A stretch of 64,000 bases of DNA from NCBI RefSeq assembly GCF_900169565.1, contig NZ_LT828648.1:1738876-1802875 (forward strand), given 5' to 3'. The position numbers and the translations under genes were made by a program. This DNA comes from Nitrospira japonica. GTDB lineage: Bacteria; Nitrospirota; Nitrospiria; Nitrospirales; Nitrospiraceae. Positions 8,889 through 18,447 of this stretch are shown in pieces. The notes below the pieces were generated by a model, which searched no databases, was not told where the DNA came from, and saw nothing but the letters and a program-made list of their open reading frames with translations. Position 1 is the first letter of the stretch; each line of letters starts with the position of its first letter.

Positions 8889-9791
8889 TCAGCATTCTGC
8901 TATCACGTCCGCAAAGATGTTCGCATTCTTGCGGTTATTGTGACGGTACGAGAACTCCGCCAAATACAGCGGCAAATAGGCCTTACTGACGTTATGGAAG
9001 GTTCCCATGACGCCACGCTTCAGGAGGCTCCAGAAGCTATCCAGGTTCGCCGTATGGACGTTCCCGCGCACGTATTCACCAGACAAATGCCTCACGCTCT
9101 GATGTTGCGGGAAGCCGTTCTGCCGAAGGAATCGATAGCCGCCAGCATCATCCGTGGCGACCAGCGACACATTCGCATCGACCGTCTGCTTGACGAACTG
9201 GGTCAGCGTATCGGCGCTCACGTTCTCAATGATCCTGGCGACGACATTGCCCTTACGAGCAATTGCGCCAATCACGGCCACTTTACCCTTTGGACCGGCC
9301 ACGTTCAGGTGGCGCTTGCTCCGGTGGCGGTTCTTTTGCCGTCCGCCGATGAAGGTTTCATCAACCTCCACTTCCCCCATCAATTGCCCAAATCCGCCGT
9401 CCTTCATGGCCGCTCGGATGCGGTGGCACATATACCAGGCCGTCCGGTAGGCCCCGCTGCCGATCATGCGCTGAACCTGCAAGGCGCTAATGCCCTTCTT
9501 GCTGGTCATCATCAGGAAAATCACCTGAAACCAGGTGGTCAGCGGGTAGTTCGTATTCTCAAAGATGGTCTTGGTAATGACCGAGAACCGGTAGCCGTTC
9601 CGTCCGCCACAATCCTTGGCCTTGCAGATCCAGTGAAACGGGCGGGACTTTGGCTGAAAGACCTTCTCGTTATTGCAGCGGGGGCAGCGCACGCCATTCG
9701 GCCAACGGCGCTCCTTCAAGAACGCCTTGCAGGCATCCTCGTCCTTGAAGCGCTTCATCATTTGGGAGAGGGTTTGGCTGGGCTTCGTCAT
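8889..9791 (-). CDS. IS1595-family (ISXO2-like) transposase
   Basis: A 300-residue transposase. An N-terminal zinc-ribbon carries cysteines in VRCPRCNNEK and KAKDCGGRNG. It is followed by the ISXO2-like DDE domain with EVDETFIGGRQKN (first acidic residue), SLVATDDAGGYRF (second), and a downstream HTANLDSFWSLLKRG motif in which this family has Asn/His/Glu variation. The length and frame are intact, so it may be active. The start codon lies 68 bp inside the right terminal repeat at 9859. The element around it has perfect target duplications, suggesting a fairly recent insertion. Confidence 0.92.
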   Translation of the reverse strand: MTKPSQTLSQMMKRFKDEDACKAFLKERRWPNGVRCPRCNNEKVFQPKSRPFHWICKAKDCGGRNGYRFSVITKTIFENTNYPLTTWFQVIFLMMTSKKGISALQVQRMIGSGAYRTAWYMCHRIRAAMKDGGFGQLMGEVEVDETFIGGRQKNRHRSKRHLNVAGPKGKVAVIGAIARKGNVVARIIENVSADTLTQFVKQTVDANVSLVATDDAGGYRFLRQNGFPQHQSVRHLSGEYVRGNVHTANLDSFWSLLKRGVMGTFHNVSKAYLPLYLAEFSYRHNNRKNANIFADVIAEC

Positions 9792-9859
9792 ATGGCCTCC
9801 GTGATGTTGAGGCCATTGTACGGGTTTCCTGATGTGGTGTCAAGTAGGTCATAATCGCC

Positions 9860-9867
9860 AAAATCTT
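9860..9867. repeat. Right 8-bp target site duplication of IS1595 element
   Basis: AAAATCTT directly after the right inverted repeat, identical to 7592-7599. Confidence 0.85.
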
Positions 9868-9910
9868 GTGGGGGCGGTCTCTGCCGCCTACTACGGGCGG
9901 TGTTTTCCTT

Positions 9911-9939
9911 TTGATTCCCTCGGTTGGCTGTGATACAAC
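9911..9939 (+). promoter_or_regulatory. Candidate promoter of smc
   Basis: TTGATT (9911-9916), a 17-bp spacer, then TACAAC (9934-9939). It lies just right of the IS insertion and 57 bp before the smc start, so smc may have kept its own promoter despite the insertion. Confidence 0.5.
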
Positions 9940-9996
9940 GCTGACCCGTGCGGTTTCCCAGGCCATCGGCCACACCACACACACAAGGAGCAGGGC

Positions 9997-12900
9997 ATGT
10001 ACCTCAAGTCGCTTGAGATGTCGGGGTTCAAGTCCTTCGCGGAGGCGAAGATTGAGTTTCCTGAGGGGGTGACCGCCATCGTTGGACCGAACGGAAGCGG
10101 GAAGAGCAACGTGGTCGACGCCATCCTATGGGTGCTGGGAGAGCAGAGTACCAAAACCCTTCGAAGCGAAAAAATGGAGGACGTCATCTTCAACGGCACG
10201 GAATTGCGGAAGCCGTTGGGCATGGCGGAAGTCTCGCTGGTGATCGGCGGGCTCGATCACATCAAGATGGATCCGCTTTCAGGGCTCACGAGTCAACTCG
10301 CGGAATATCAGGAGTTGATGATCACGCGCCGCCTCTATCGAAACGGCGACAGCGAATATTTGATCAACAAGACGGCGTGCCGCCTAAAAGACATTCGCAG
10401 CGTGCTGCTGGATACGAGGGCCGGGACCAAGGGCCATACGGTCATCGCACAGGGACAGATCGACCAGATCCTCAATGCCTCCCCGCAGGACCGCAGGGAA
10501 CTGATCGAGGAAACGGCTGGAATCGTCCGCTATAAGAAGCAGAAAGCCGAGGCGCTGCGTAAACTCGAGGCGACTCAGCAGAATCTGTTGCGCGTCCGGG
10601 ACATCATCGGCGAGGTCAAGAAGCAATTGAACTCGCTGGAACGGCAAGCCCGGCAGGCCCGCTCCTATCAGCTCTTGCAGCAGGAGGCTCGATCGCTGGA
10701 GATCGCATTGCTCACGAACGAATATCGGGCATTGCGGACTGCGATCACCGAGATCGAGAAGGAATTGGACGAGTTGACCGGACGGGAATCCGAGCAGGCC
10801 TCCGAGCAAGCGAAGCTCAGCGTGGAGCTGGAAGGCGTCAAGCTGGCGATGACGGAGGCGAGCGACGTCGCCAACCGCCTCAGGGAGGAATTGACGCGGC
10901 TCGAGCAGCAACAGGCGCACGCGCTGACGTCCGCCGAAGTGGAGCGCCACCGCGGCGAGCTCTATGAGCAGCAGCGCACGCAAGGCACCTCCGAACTCGA
11001 ACGTGCGAAGCAGGAGCAGGAGCAACTGGCGTCCGCCGAAACGGCCCTGGATCAGACGCTCGAGACGCTGGCCCAGGAACTGCTCGAACAGGAGCAGGCG
11101 CTCGCGGGCCTCGATCAAGAGATGAAAACCCTCATGCACCAGCGCGCCGGGACGGTTCAAGAAGAGGAACGGGCGCGGGTGGACGTCATGAACCTCGCCG
11201 TGCTGGTGGCGAATGCCGAGCAAAGTTTGTCTCAGCTGACGATGCGGAGCGAGGAGATCGCTCAGCGCGACCAGCGCGTGGGCCGCGAACGTGAGGAACT
11301 GAACGGGCAGCATCAAGCCGCAACCGAGAAACGCCGCATGCTGCTTGAGTCCTGTGAGGAGGCCGAGCACGCGGTCGGCACGCTGCGGGACCAGCAGCGG
11401 GCGATGGAGGAAGCAGCCGAACGCAGTGCCGCGGCCTTGGTGGACGTCGATCAGCACCTGTCGCGCGACTCGGAAGAATTGGCCGCCGTGGATTCACACT
11501 GGCGCGCGTTGCAAGGGGTGTTGCGCGAAGACATGGGATACGGCCGGTCGGGAGACGAAGAATCGACCGCCTTAAAGGCCTGCGACGGCGTACACGAGGC
11601 CATTGCGGAGTGGTTGGAAATCCCCGCGGATCTGGATCGAGCGGTGGAAGCATGGTTGGGAGAGCGTGTGCGCGGATGGCTGGTGGACGGTCCTGCGGCC
11701 GCTTGTCGGGCCATCGACTTTCTTTCGGGTAAAGACCTTGGCCGGGGCACGTTTATTCCGCACTCTCCTCGATGGAAGGCGTCGGCCGGCGAATGGGGAC
11801 AGGCACTGGCGGGCCGAACGGGCGTCATCGGCCGCGCGGTCGACCTGATCTCGGTCCAACCCTCTCGCGCAGCAGCCCGCGATTATCTGTTTGACCGCGT
11901 CGTCTTTGTCGACACCTTGCAGGACGCACTGAGCCAATGGGAATCGCTCGATGCAGAGGGCGGCGGACCGGTGTTCGTCACCAAGACGGGCGAGATCGTG
12001 GATGCCGCGGGCGCCATCACGGGGGGCCAAACGGGTCCGACGGGCGGATTGTTGCAGCGCCGGCGCGAGGTGTTGAATCTGGATGCCCGCCGGACGGAAT
12101 TGACCGGAGCCGTGGAAGCCGGGCGTCAGCGGCGGGAACAGCTGATTGCGGGAGGACAGCAGTTGCGCGAGGAAGCCAGGCGTCTGGCCGATGCACTGCG
12201 ACAGGCTGAAATGAGCGGCCTGTCGCTCCAAAAGGACGAGGCAGGACTGGAGCAGATTTTGGGAGATTTGACGCAGCGCATCGACGCGCTGGGGGAGGAA
12301 TCCCGACGCAACGCGGGCGAAGCGGAGCGGCTGCAGCAGGAAGCGCGGGTGGGCGCGGCGCAGTTGCAACAGTGGATATCGGAAAAGGGCGGTCAGGAGC
12401 GCAGTCTCGCGCAGGTACGGGCCCGCGTCGGCCAGATCGACGAGCACGTACAGGGACTTCAACAGCGGCTGACCGCGGCGCAACTCGTGGTGCAAAGCAA
12501 TCGTACGGCCGGCGAACATCATCGCCGGGATTTGCTACGGATTCGACAACAGCGGCAGGAAGGGCTTGCCCGAATCGAAAGCTTTGTGCAGCAGTTGGCT
12601 TCCCTGGACACGTCGCTGGCCCAGAGCCGCGAGGAACGTCTGCGGTTCGAGGAATTGTGCCGTGAACTGGCCGGAGCGGTCGATGGGGTGAAGGCGGACG
12701 TCGTCAAGGCGCAGGAGCGGCAGGCGCAAGAGATGGCGCACGCCCGCGAGATCGAAGCCGGTCTGGACAACGTGCGGGGAATCATGACATCGCTGCGCGA
12801 AAGCCGTTTGGCCGTCGAGGTACGGCGCGCGGAAGTCCGCACGCAGCTGGGGACGGTCGAGTCTACGTTGATCGGGACGTATCAAGTCGACCTGTCCGGA

Positions 12901-13650
12901 CTGTCCCAGCCGGGACCGTCTGCAGAGGACGATCCCGCGCCCCAGCCTGCGGTCGAGGGCTCGGACGACGAACTCCGGCAGCAACTGCAAAAAATTCGGG
13001 AACGGCTCGATCGCATGGGCCCGATCAATCTGGCCGCAATCAGCGAACATGAGGAGTTGGAAACACGACATCAATTCCTTTCGACGCAGGAGCAGGATCT
13101 GTCGACCTCCATGGCGTCGCTGAAAGAAATCATCCAGCGGATCAATCGCACGACCAAGGACATGTTTGCCTCGACGTTTGCGGAACTGCAAGAACGGTTC
13201 GGCGTCGTCTTCTCCAAATTCTTTCCGGGCGGCCGGGCGGAGCTGCAGTTGGTCGAGGTGGCGACGGGCGACGGGTCGGAAGAGAAAGGACCTCCGGACG
13301 ATCCCGGTGTGGAAATCGTCGCGCAACCTCCCGGCAAGCGCTTGAAAAACATCACGATGCTGTCCGGAGGCGAGAAAACGCTGACGGCGATGGCTCTCCT
13401 GTTTGCGAGCTTTCTGATCAGGCCGACGCCGTTCTGCATTCTGGACGAAATCGACGCGCCGCTCGATGAGGAGAATATCGGGCGCTTTACCGGCGTGCTA
13501 CGTGAACTGGCCGGGCAAGCGCAGTTCATGGTCATTACTCACAACAAGAGGACCATGGCGATCGCCGATTCGCTCTTTGGCGTGACGATGGAAGAGCCGG
13601 GCATCTCCAAGCTCGTGTCCGTCAGGCTGGGGGATTTGCAGCCGGCATGA
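9997..13650 (+). CDS. smc: Chromosome segregation protein SMC
   Basis: A 1217-residue SMC ATPase, within the normal bacterial range. The Walker A motif IVGPNGSGKSN lies at residues 28-38. Long Gln/Glu/Arg-rich coiled coils flank a hinge at about residues 510-680 (RGWLVDGPAA, VVFVDTLQDAL, GEIVDAAGAITGGQ). The C-terminal head holds the ABC signature LSGGEKTLTAMALLF and Walker B FCILDEIDAPLDEEN. SMC dimers organise and segregate the chromosome with ScpA/ScpB, which are not in this window. An AAGGAG lies at 9985-9990. A Pro/Asp/Gly-rich insert (about residues 1090-1110) interrupts the C-terminal head between strands. Confidence 0.96.
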   Translation: MYLKSLEMSGFKSFAEAKIEFPEGVTAIVGPNGSGKSNVVDAILWVLGEQSTKTLRSEKMEDVIFNGTELRKPLGMAEVSLVIGGLDHIKMDPLSGLTSQLAEYQELMITRRLYRNGDSEYLINKTACRLKDIRSVLLDTRAGTKGHTVIAQGQIDQILNASPQDRRELIEETAGIVRYKKQKAEALRKLEATQQNLLRVRDIIGEVKKQLNSLERQARQARSYQLLQQEARSLEIALLTNEYRALRTAITEIEKELDELTGRESEQASEQAKLSVELEGVKLAMTEASDVANRLREELTRLEQQQAHALTSAEVERHRGELYEQQRTQGTSELERAKQEQEQLASAETALDQTLETLAQELLEQEQALAGLDQEMKTLMHQRAGTVQEEERARVDVMNLAVLVANAEQSLSQLTMRSEEIAQRDQRVGREREELNGQHQAATEKRRMLLESCEEAEHAVGTLRDQQRAMEEAAERSAAALVDVDQHLSRDSEELAAVDSHWRALQGVLREDMGYGRSGDEESTALKACDGVHEAIAEWLEIPADLDRAVEAWLGERVRGWLVDGPAAACRAIDFLSGKDLGRGTFIPHSPRWKASAGEWGQALAGRTGVIGRAVDLISVQPSRAAARDYLFDRVVFVDTLQDALSQWESLDAEGGGPVFVTKTGEIVDAAGAITGGQTGPTGGLLQRRREVLNLDARRTELTGAVEAGRQRREQLIAGGQQLREEARRLADALRQAEMSGLSLQKDEAGLEQILGDLTQRIDALGEESRRNAGEAERLQQEARVGAAQLQQWISEKGGQERSLAQVRARVGQIDEHVQGLQQRLTAAQLVVQSNRTAGEHHRRDLLRIRQQRQEGLARIESFVQQLASLDTSLAQSREERLRFEELCRELAGAVDGVKADVVKAQERQAQEMAHAREIEAGLDNVRGIMTSLRESRLAVEVRRAEVRTQLGTVESTLIGTYQVDLSGLSQPGPSAEDDPAPQPAVEGSDDELRQQLQKIRERLDRMGPINLAAISEHEELETRHQFLSTQEQDLSTSMASLKEIIQRINRTTKDMFASTFAELQERFGVVFSKFFPGGRAELQLVEVATGDGSEEKGPPDDPGVEIVAQPPGKRLKNITMLSGGEKTLTAMALLFASFLIRPTPFCILDEIDAPLDEENIGRFTGVLRELAGQAQFMVITHNKRTMAIADSLFGVTMEEPGISKLVSVRLGDLQPA

Positions 13651-13717
13651 CGACGAAATCCGCCGGGCAAATTTGCTGAAAACATTCGTACTTCAGAGCA
13701 CTTCGGTCGTCCCTTGC

Positions 13718-13746
13718 TTGACTTCAATCGGGGCGTCTGTTATATC
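13718..13746 (+). promoter_or_regulatory. Candidate promoter of the hopanoid operon
   Basis: TTGACT (13718-13723), a 17-bp spacer, then TATATC (13741-13746). It is upstream of squalene-hopene cyclase and probably drives shc and the following co-directional genes. Confidence 0.55.
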
Positions 13747-13830
13747 CGCAGCCATTGAGTCTTCAACCTACGTATCAGCGATCCGGTGGGCAGTCCGTAG
13801 GGTGATGAACGATCATACCGGGCCCGCCGG

Positions 13831-16035
13831 ATGCGTTTCCCCGACACAATCACGATGAGCATTCTTCGCACGTTATTCGATCGTCTTTCTGATAGTCTGT
13901 TCATCTCTGTGCCGGAGAAGATGGGACTGGCGCGAGATCTTGCCTCGGCACCCCCCCTACGGCTCGTTTCCGACAAATCCATGCCTACCCCGGCGACGGA
14001 TACCGCCTTCGGGAGACGTACAGCGGGTCAAACGGGGAGTCCGGTTGATACGCTCGACGAATCGATCAAGCGCAGCCAAAGCTGGTTTCTCTCGAGACAG
14101 CATCAGTCCGAAGGGTACTGGGTCGCGGAACTCGAAGCAGATACGACGCTCACCGCCGAATATCTGATGTTGCGGCGGTTTCTGGATCGCGTCGATCCTG
14201 AACGCGAGCGCAAGGCCGTCCTCTATCTCCGCTCCGCACAGCTGCCCGACGGCGGTTGGCCGATCTATCGCGGCGGACCATCGGAGATCAGCGCGTCCGT
14301 CAAAGCATATTTCGCCCTCAAGATATCCGGTGTGTCGGCCGACGAGCCGTACATGCTGCGCGCGCGGGACCGCATTCTGGCGATGGGCGGGGTGGTCCAG
14401 GCGAACGTGTTCACGAAAATCACGCTGGCATTGTTCGAGCAGTACGATTGGCAGGGAGTTCCGAGCATGCCGCCGGAAATCATGCTCCTGCCGAAGCGAT
14501 TTTATTTCAGCATTTACGCCATTTCGTATTGGTCGCGGGCCGTTCTCATTCCGTTGCTGATCGTCTTCGCCAATCAGCCGGTCTGCCGCCTTCCGAAGGA
14601 GCAGGGCATCGACGAGTTGTTTGTCACGCCCCGAACCACCATCCGGTACCGGCAGTTTCCTCCCTTCAACAAGGATCAAGGATGGTTCACGCCGCATAAC
14701 GTGTTCGTCGTGCTCGATGCCGTGCTGAAGCTGTACGATCGGATGCCGCTCGCCTGGGTCCGGGAAAAATCGCTGCATCGGGCGGCGAGTTGGATGTTGG
14801 AACACATGGCGGGAAGCGGCGGATTGGGCGCCATTTATCCGGCGATGGCCAATTCGGTCGTCGCGCTGCGTTGTCTCGGCTACCAGGTCGACGATCCGCT
14901 GGTTCAGAAGGCGCTGCGCGAGATCGAGGAACTGGAAATCCACGATACGGTCACCGTGGAAGATCAGCTCGTCGAGGCCATGCATCTGCAGCCCTGCCAT
15001 TCGCCGATCTGGGATACCGCGCTGTTGATGAACGCGCTGATCGAAGGCGGGATGGCGCCGGATCATTTGCCATTGCAACGGGCAGCCAGATATCTCGTGT
15101 CCCGGCAGACGAAGACGGTCGGCGACTGGAAATTTTCTTCGCACCAGGCGGAGCCGGGCGGCTGGTATTTCCAGCATGAAAACGAGTTGTACCCGGACGT
15201 GGACGATTCCGCCGTCGTGCTCATGGCCCTGTCGAAAGTCCGCATTCCCGAAGCCGCAGCCCTCCAGGAGTCGATCAAACGGGGAGCGTCGTGGGTTCTG
15301 GCCATGCAGGGATCGGACGGAGGGTGGGGCGCGTACGACAAGGACAATAACCGGATCGTGTTCAATTACATCCCGTTTGCGGATCACCATGCCTTGCTGG
15401 ATCCCAGCACATCGGATTTGACCGGGCGGTGTCTGGAGATGTTGGGGGCACTGGGTTACGACCAGTCGCATCCGGCCGTCGCTCCGGCGCTTGCCTTCCT
15501 CAAGCGGGAACAAGAACATGACGGGAGTTGGTACGGCCGCTGGGGCGTCAATTACATCTATGGAACCTGGTCGGTGCTGGCCGGTCTCCGGGCCATCGGC
15601 GAGGATCTTTCACAGCCGTACATCCGTCGTGCGGTAGCCTGGCTGGAGTCGAGGCAGAATCCGGATGGAGGATGGGGAGAGTCGTGCCTCTCGTACGCCG
15701 AGGATGAATCGATCGGCAGAGGAGACAGCACACCTTCGCAAACCGCCTGGGCTCTCATGGGCCTGATGTCCGCCGGCATGACGGATTCATTCAGTGTCGC
15801 CAGAGGTATTCAATATTTGCTTCGGCATCAGTCGAAGGACGGTTCATGGGAGGAGGCCTGTCACACCGGCACGGGATTCCCTCGCGTGTTCTATCTTCGC
15901 TATCACTGGTATTGCCAGTATTTCCCCTTGTGGGCCTTGGCGATGTATCGAAATCTTCGGACACGGGGAAAAATGCGGGCCGACGAAGTCAGGCAGCACG
16001 TGCTGTCTCACGGGTCCTATCGGTCCCCTATGTAA
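13831..16035 (+). CDS. shc: Squalene-hopene cyclase
   Basis: Cyclises squalene to hopene/hopanol, the first committed hopanoid step, at the membrane surface. The catalytic DXDD motif is visible (YPDVDDSAVVLMAL). Several QW repeats are recognisable, including QLPDGGWPIY, QGSDGGWGAY, QNPDGGWGES and QSKDGSWEEA. The longest reading is 734 residues. The family normally has about 640-720, and conserved sequence begins near residue 75 (LDESIKRSQSWFLSRQ), so starts at 13855 or later are also possible. It is followed by hpnG, mla genes and, further on, hpnH, so the cluster makes and likely transports hopanoids. Confidence 0.95.
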   Translation: MRFPDTITMSILRTLFDRLSDSLFISVPEKMGLARDLASAPPLRLVSDKSMPTPATDTAFGRRTAGQTGSPVDTLDESIKRSQSWFLSRQHQSEGYWVAELEADTTLTAEYLMLRRFLDRVDPERERKAVLYLRSAQLPDGGWPIYRGGPSEISASVKAYFALKISGVSADEPYMLRARDRILAMGGVVQANVFTKITLALFEQYDWQGVPSMPPEIMLLPKRFYFSIYAISYWSRAVLIPLLIVFANQPVCRLPKEQGIDELFVTPRTTIRYRQFPPFNKDQGWFTPHNVFVVLDAVLKLYDRMPLAWVREKSLHRAASWMLEHMAGSGGLGAIYPAMANSVVALRCLGYQVDDPLVQKALREIEELEIHDTVTVEDQLVEAMHLQPCHSPIWDTALLMNALIEGGMAPDHLPLQRAARYLVSRQTKTVGDWKFSSHQAEPGGWYFQHENELYPDVDDSAVVLMALSKVRIPEAAALQESIKRGASWVLAMQGSDGGWGAYDKDNNRIVFNYIPFADHHALLDPSTSDLTGRCLEMLGALGYDQSHPAVAPALAFLKREQEHDGSWYGRWGVNYIYGTWSVLAGLRAIGEDLSQPYIRRAVAWLESRQNPDGGWGESCLSYAEDESIGRGDSTPSQTAWALMGLMSAGMTDSFSVARGIQYLLRHQSKDGSWEEACHTGTGFPRVFYLRYHWYCQYFPLWALAMYRNLRTRGKMRADEVRQHVLSHGSYRSPM

Positions 16036-16086
16036 TCACCGCGAAGCGGCAGTCGTCGGCCGTGAACGCTCCTGTCCGGGTGCATC

Positions 16087-16866
16087 GTGAAGCCCGTCGC
16101 GATTTTTGCTGCAACTCGATGGGAACTCCGAGCCCTCCATCGCGCCTTTCCGACCGCCCGCGCTGCCACTCTCGCCGGCCTTCGCTGTTTTGCGGACGAT
16201 CGGGCCGGCCAGTCCTATCGCCTGATTCAAACCGGTATCGGGCCTGAGGCGGCCGCGAGGGTCGCCAAGGCGGTTATGGATGCGCAAGCAATGGAATCCA
16301 TCATTTCCGCCGGATTCGCCTGTGCGCTGGTGCCGGCTCAGGTTGGAGACGTGATGATCGGTTCGCAAAGCGTATTTGCACGTTCGACCGGCTGTTGGGA
16401 AATCCAGGGCGACGTCGTCGCGTGCGACGACGGGCTGAACGAAGAAATGCGAACGCTGGCACGCGAAACCGGTCTGCCCGTCCGGGCCGGTCGGTTCGTT
16501 TCGGTGGCGACCGTAGTGGGACGGGCGGAGGAGAAGCAGCGCCTCGCCAGGACGGCGGATGCGGTGGCACTCGATATGGAGAGTCAGGCGCTCGGCGCCG
16601 CAGCACGGCAGCGGGGCGTGCCGTTCGCGATCGTCCGGACCGTGTCCGATCTGCTCGATGAAGATCTTCCGCTCGATTTCAATCAGTTTCTCAGACCGCT
16701 CGGATGGCCCAAAGGATTGGGACAGGTGCTGGCACATCCCGGCAGTCTCGCCGGTCTCAATCGGCTCAGAAAACAAAGCAGTCTGGCGGCGGAGCGGCTT
16801 ACCGGTCTCTTCACGCGCTATGCGGCTGCTCGGCTTGAAGGCCGTGGAATAGGGGTTTCCTCGTGA
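16087..16866 (+). CDS. hpnG: Hopanoid-associated nucleoside phosphorylase HpnG
   Basis: Phosphorylase of the PNP/UDP family, thought to release adenine from adenosylhopane and give ribosylhopane. The GTG start at 16087 gives VKPVAIFAATRWELRAL, the usual N-terminus of hopanoid-associated phosphorylases. Family features are SAGFACALVPAQVGDV and the late ALDMESQALGAAARQ motif that contacts the ribose. Length is 259 residues. It lies 51 bp after shc and overlaps the next gene (mlaE) by four bases (GTGA), a sign of translational coupling. General nucleosidases share this fold, and the hopanoid assignment comes from context. Confidence 0.83.
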   Translation: MKPVAIFAATRWELRALHRAFPTARAATLAGLRCFADDRAGQSYRLIQTGIGPEAAARVAKAVMDAQAMESIISAGFACALVPAQVGDVMIGSQSVFARSTGCWEIQGDVVACDDGLNEEMRTLARETGLPVRAGRFVSVATVVGRAEEKQRLARTADAVALDMESQALGAAARQRGVPFAIVRTVSDLLDEDLPLDFNQFLRPLGWPKGLGQVLAHPGSLAGLNRLRKQSSLAAERLTGLFTRYAAARLEGRGIGVSS

Positions 16867-17633
16867 ACCGCCTGCTGGAACGAATGGGGGCCCGTGCACT
16901 GGCAATGGTCGGTGAAATGGGTCGTATGCTGCTCTTCGTGGCCTCGTCCTTCGCCTGGCTTGCCAGACCGCCGTTTCGGCCGATACAGGTCGTCAAGCAA
17001 CTGCACTTCGTCGGCTACAAGTCCACGTTCGTCGTCGTGCTGACCGCCGGATTCACCGGCATGGTTTTGGCGCTACAGGGGTACTATACCTTGCGGAAAT
17101 TTGGCTCGGAGGGATTGCTCGGCTCCGCCGTCGCGCTCAGTATGATCCGTGAGTTGGGACCGGTGCTGGCCGCCTTGATGGTCACGGCGCGGGCCGGTTC
17201 CGCGATGACCGCCGAGATCGGCATCATGAGAATTACCGAGCAGATCGATGCCATGGATACGATGGCCATCAACCCGCTCCAATACTTGGTCGCGCCGAAG
17301 CTGCTGGCCGGCTTGATCGGTGTTCCCTTACTCGTCGCGATTTTCGACGTTGTCGGGATCTACGGAGGCTATCTGGTCGGTGTGGAATTGTTGGGGGGCA
17401 ATGGCGGAGCCTATTGGAATTCGATCGAGTCCGCCGTCGAATGGAAAGATATCTATGGCGGCATTTTGAAATCGATCAGTTTCGGGCTGATCGTGAGCTG
17501 GATTTGCTGTTACAAGGGATTTTTTACCAAGCATAGCGCCGAAGGGTTGGGCTCGGCGACGACGGAGGCCGTCGTCCTCTCCTCCGTGTTGATTCTGGTG
17601 TGGGATTATTTCCTGACCTCCATACTGTTGTGA
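16863..17633 (+). CDS. mlaE: MlaE-type ABC lipid transporter permease
   Basis: A 256-residue integral membrane protein with five or six hydrophobic segments. The MlaE/DUF140 signature is ALMVTARAGSAMTAEIG followed by MRITEQIDAMDTMAINP, and late GLIVSWICCYKGFFT. MlaE forms the transmembrane part of the MlaFEDB complex that moves phospholipids between the inner and outer membranes. The GTG start at 16863 overlaps the hpnG stop, and mlaF follows 40 bp later. Presence in a hopanoid operon suggests that hopanoids or phospholipids are the substrate; this is an inference. Confidence 0.92.
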   Translation: MNRLLERMGARALAMVGEMGRMLLFVASSFAWLARPPFRPIQVVKQLHFVGYKSTFVVVLTAGFTGMVLALQGYYTLRKFGSEGLLGSAVALSMIRELGPVLAALMVTARAGSAMTAEIGIMRITEQIDAMDTMAINPLQYLVAPKLLAGLIGVPLLVAIFDVVGIYGGYLVGVELLGGNGGAYWNSIESAVEWKDIYGGILKSISFGLIVSWICCYKGFFTKHSAEGLGSATTEAVVLSSVLILVWDYFLTSILL

Positions 17634-17673
17634 CCGGTAAACCGCGATCGATTGCCGACCTCTTGCGTGACAT

Positions 17674-18429
17674 ATGATCAGACTCGTCGGGGTGGAAAAG
17701 ACATTGGGCGGACAACGGGTCCTGCAAGGACTCGACTTGTCCATTCCGGCCGGGCAGCTGACGACGGTGATCGGACGCAGTGGAGAAGGCAAAAGCGTGC
17801 TCCTCAAGCACATGATCGGGTTGATGCAGCCGGATCGAGGCGAGGTCTGGGTCGGTGATGTGGAAATTTCACACCTGAAGGGCAAACGCTTGAACGACGT
17901 CCGGAAGCGGTTTGCCATGCTCTTTCAGGGGGCGGCCTTGTTCGACTCCCTCTCCGTCTTCGAAAACGTCGCGTTCCCGCTCAGGGAGAAGTTGCAGATG
18001 AAGGGGTCTGAGGTGTCCCGGCGGGTCGAGGAAAAGCTGGATCAGGTCGGGCTGAAAGGCATGGGGCACAAGTATCCGGCCGAACTCAGCGGGGGAATGA
18101 AAAAGCGGGCGGGGCTGGCGCGGGCGTTGGTCATGGAGCCGGAGATCATTCTGTTCGACGAGCCTACGACGGGCCTCGATCCGTTGATGGCGAAGTCCAT
18201 CCACGATCTCATCGTCTCGATGCAGCGGCGGTTCCAGTTCACGGCCGTCATGGTCAGCCATGAAATACCGGAAGTCTTCGGCATTTCCGACTGGGTCGCG
18301 ATGCTGCGGCGCGGAAAAATCGCCGCCATGGCGCCGGCGAAGGAGTTTGTGCGGATCGATGATCCGGAGATTCAGGAGTTCATCACCGCCGGCGGCACCC
18401 TGGCCTTGCCGAAGGCGCTGGTCGGATAA
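17674..18429 (+). CDS. mlaF: MlaF-type ABC transporter ATP-binding protein
   Basis: A 251-residue ABC ATPase. Walker A is IGRSGEGKSVLLKHMIG, the Q-loop FAMLFQGAALFDSL, the signature LSGGMKKRAGLARALVM and Walker B IILFDEPTTGLDP, with the H-loop in MVSHEIPE. The QGAALFDSLSVFENVAFPLR stretch is typical of MlaF rather than other importers. It powers the MlaE permease encoded immediately upstream and should act at the cytoplasmic face. Order mlaE-F-D-C is the standard one. No mlaB (STAS) gene is visible in the operon. Confidence 0.93.
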   Translation: MIRLVGVEKTLGGQRVLQGLDLSIPAGQLTTVIGRSGEGKSVLLKHMIGLMQPDRGEVWVGDVEISHLKGKRLNDVRKRFAMLFQGAALFDSLSVFENVAFPLREKLQMKGSEVSRRVEEKLDQVGLKGMGHKYPAELSGGMKKRAGLARALVMEPEIILFDEPTTGLDPLMAKSIHDLIVSMQRRFQFTAVMVSHEIPEVFGISDWVAMLRRGKIAAMAPAKEFVRIDDPEIQEFITAGGTLALPKALVG

Positions 18430-18447
18430 GACGGAGGGTCACGCATT

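Larger units (their letters stand above)
7600..9859. mobile_element. IS1595-family insertion sequence with passenger gene (2260 bp)
   Basis: The ends are 24-bp imperfect inverted repeats: 7600-7623 begins GGCGACTATG and ends CTTGACACC, and the reverse complement of 9836-9859 matches it at 20 of 24 positions. Identical 8-bp flanks (AAAATCTT, 7592-7599 and 9860-9867) show that the whole 2260 bp inserted as one unit. It encodes an intact ISXO2-like transposase on the minus strand (8889-9791) and a divergent-composition membrane protein on the plus strand (7675-8676). A plain IS1595 is about 1 kb, so the left half is extra cargo. IS1595 elements with passenger genes are known. The insertion separates ispH from smc. 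Confidence 0.88.

Noticed and set aside
10384..11457. Minus-strand open frame (357 codons) opposite smc
   Set aside because: Shadow of the SMC coiled coil; Leu/Arg-rich low-complexity product.
13957..15519. Minus-strand open frame (520 codons) opposite shc
   Set aside because: Antisense shadow of squalene-hopene cyclase with no recognisable domain.
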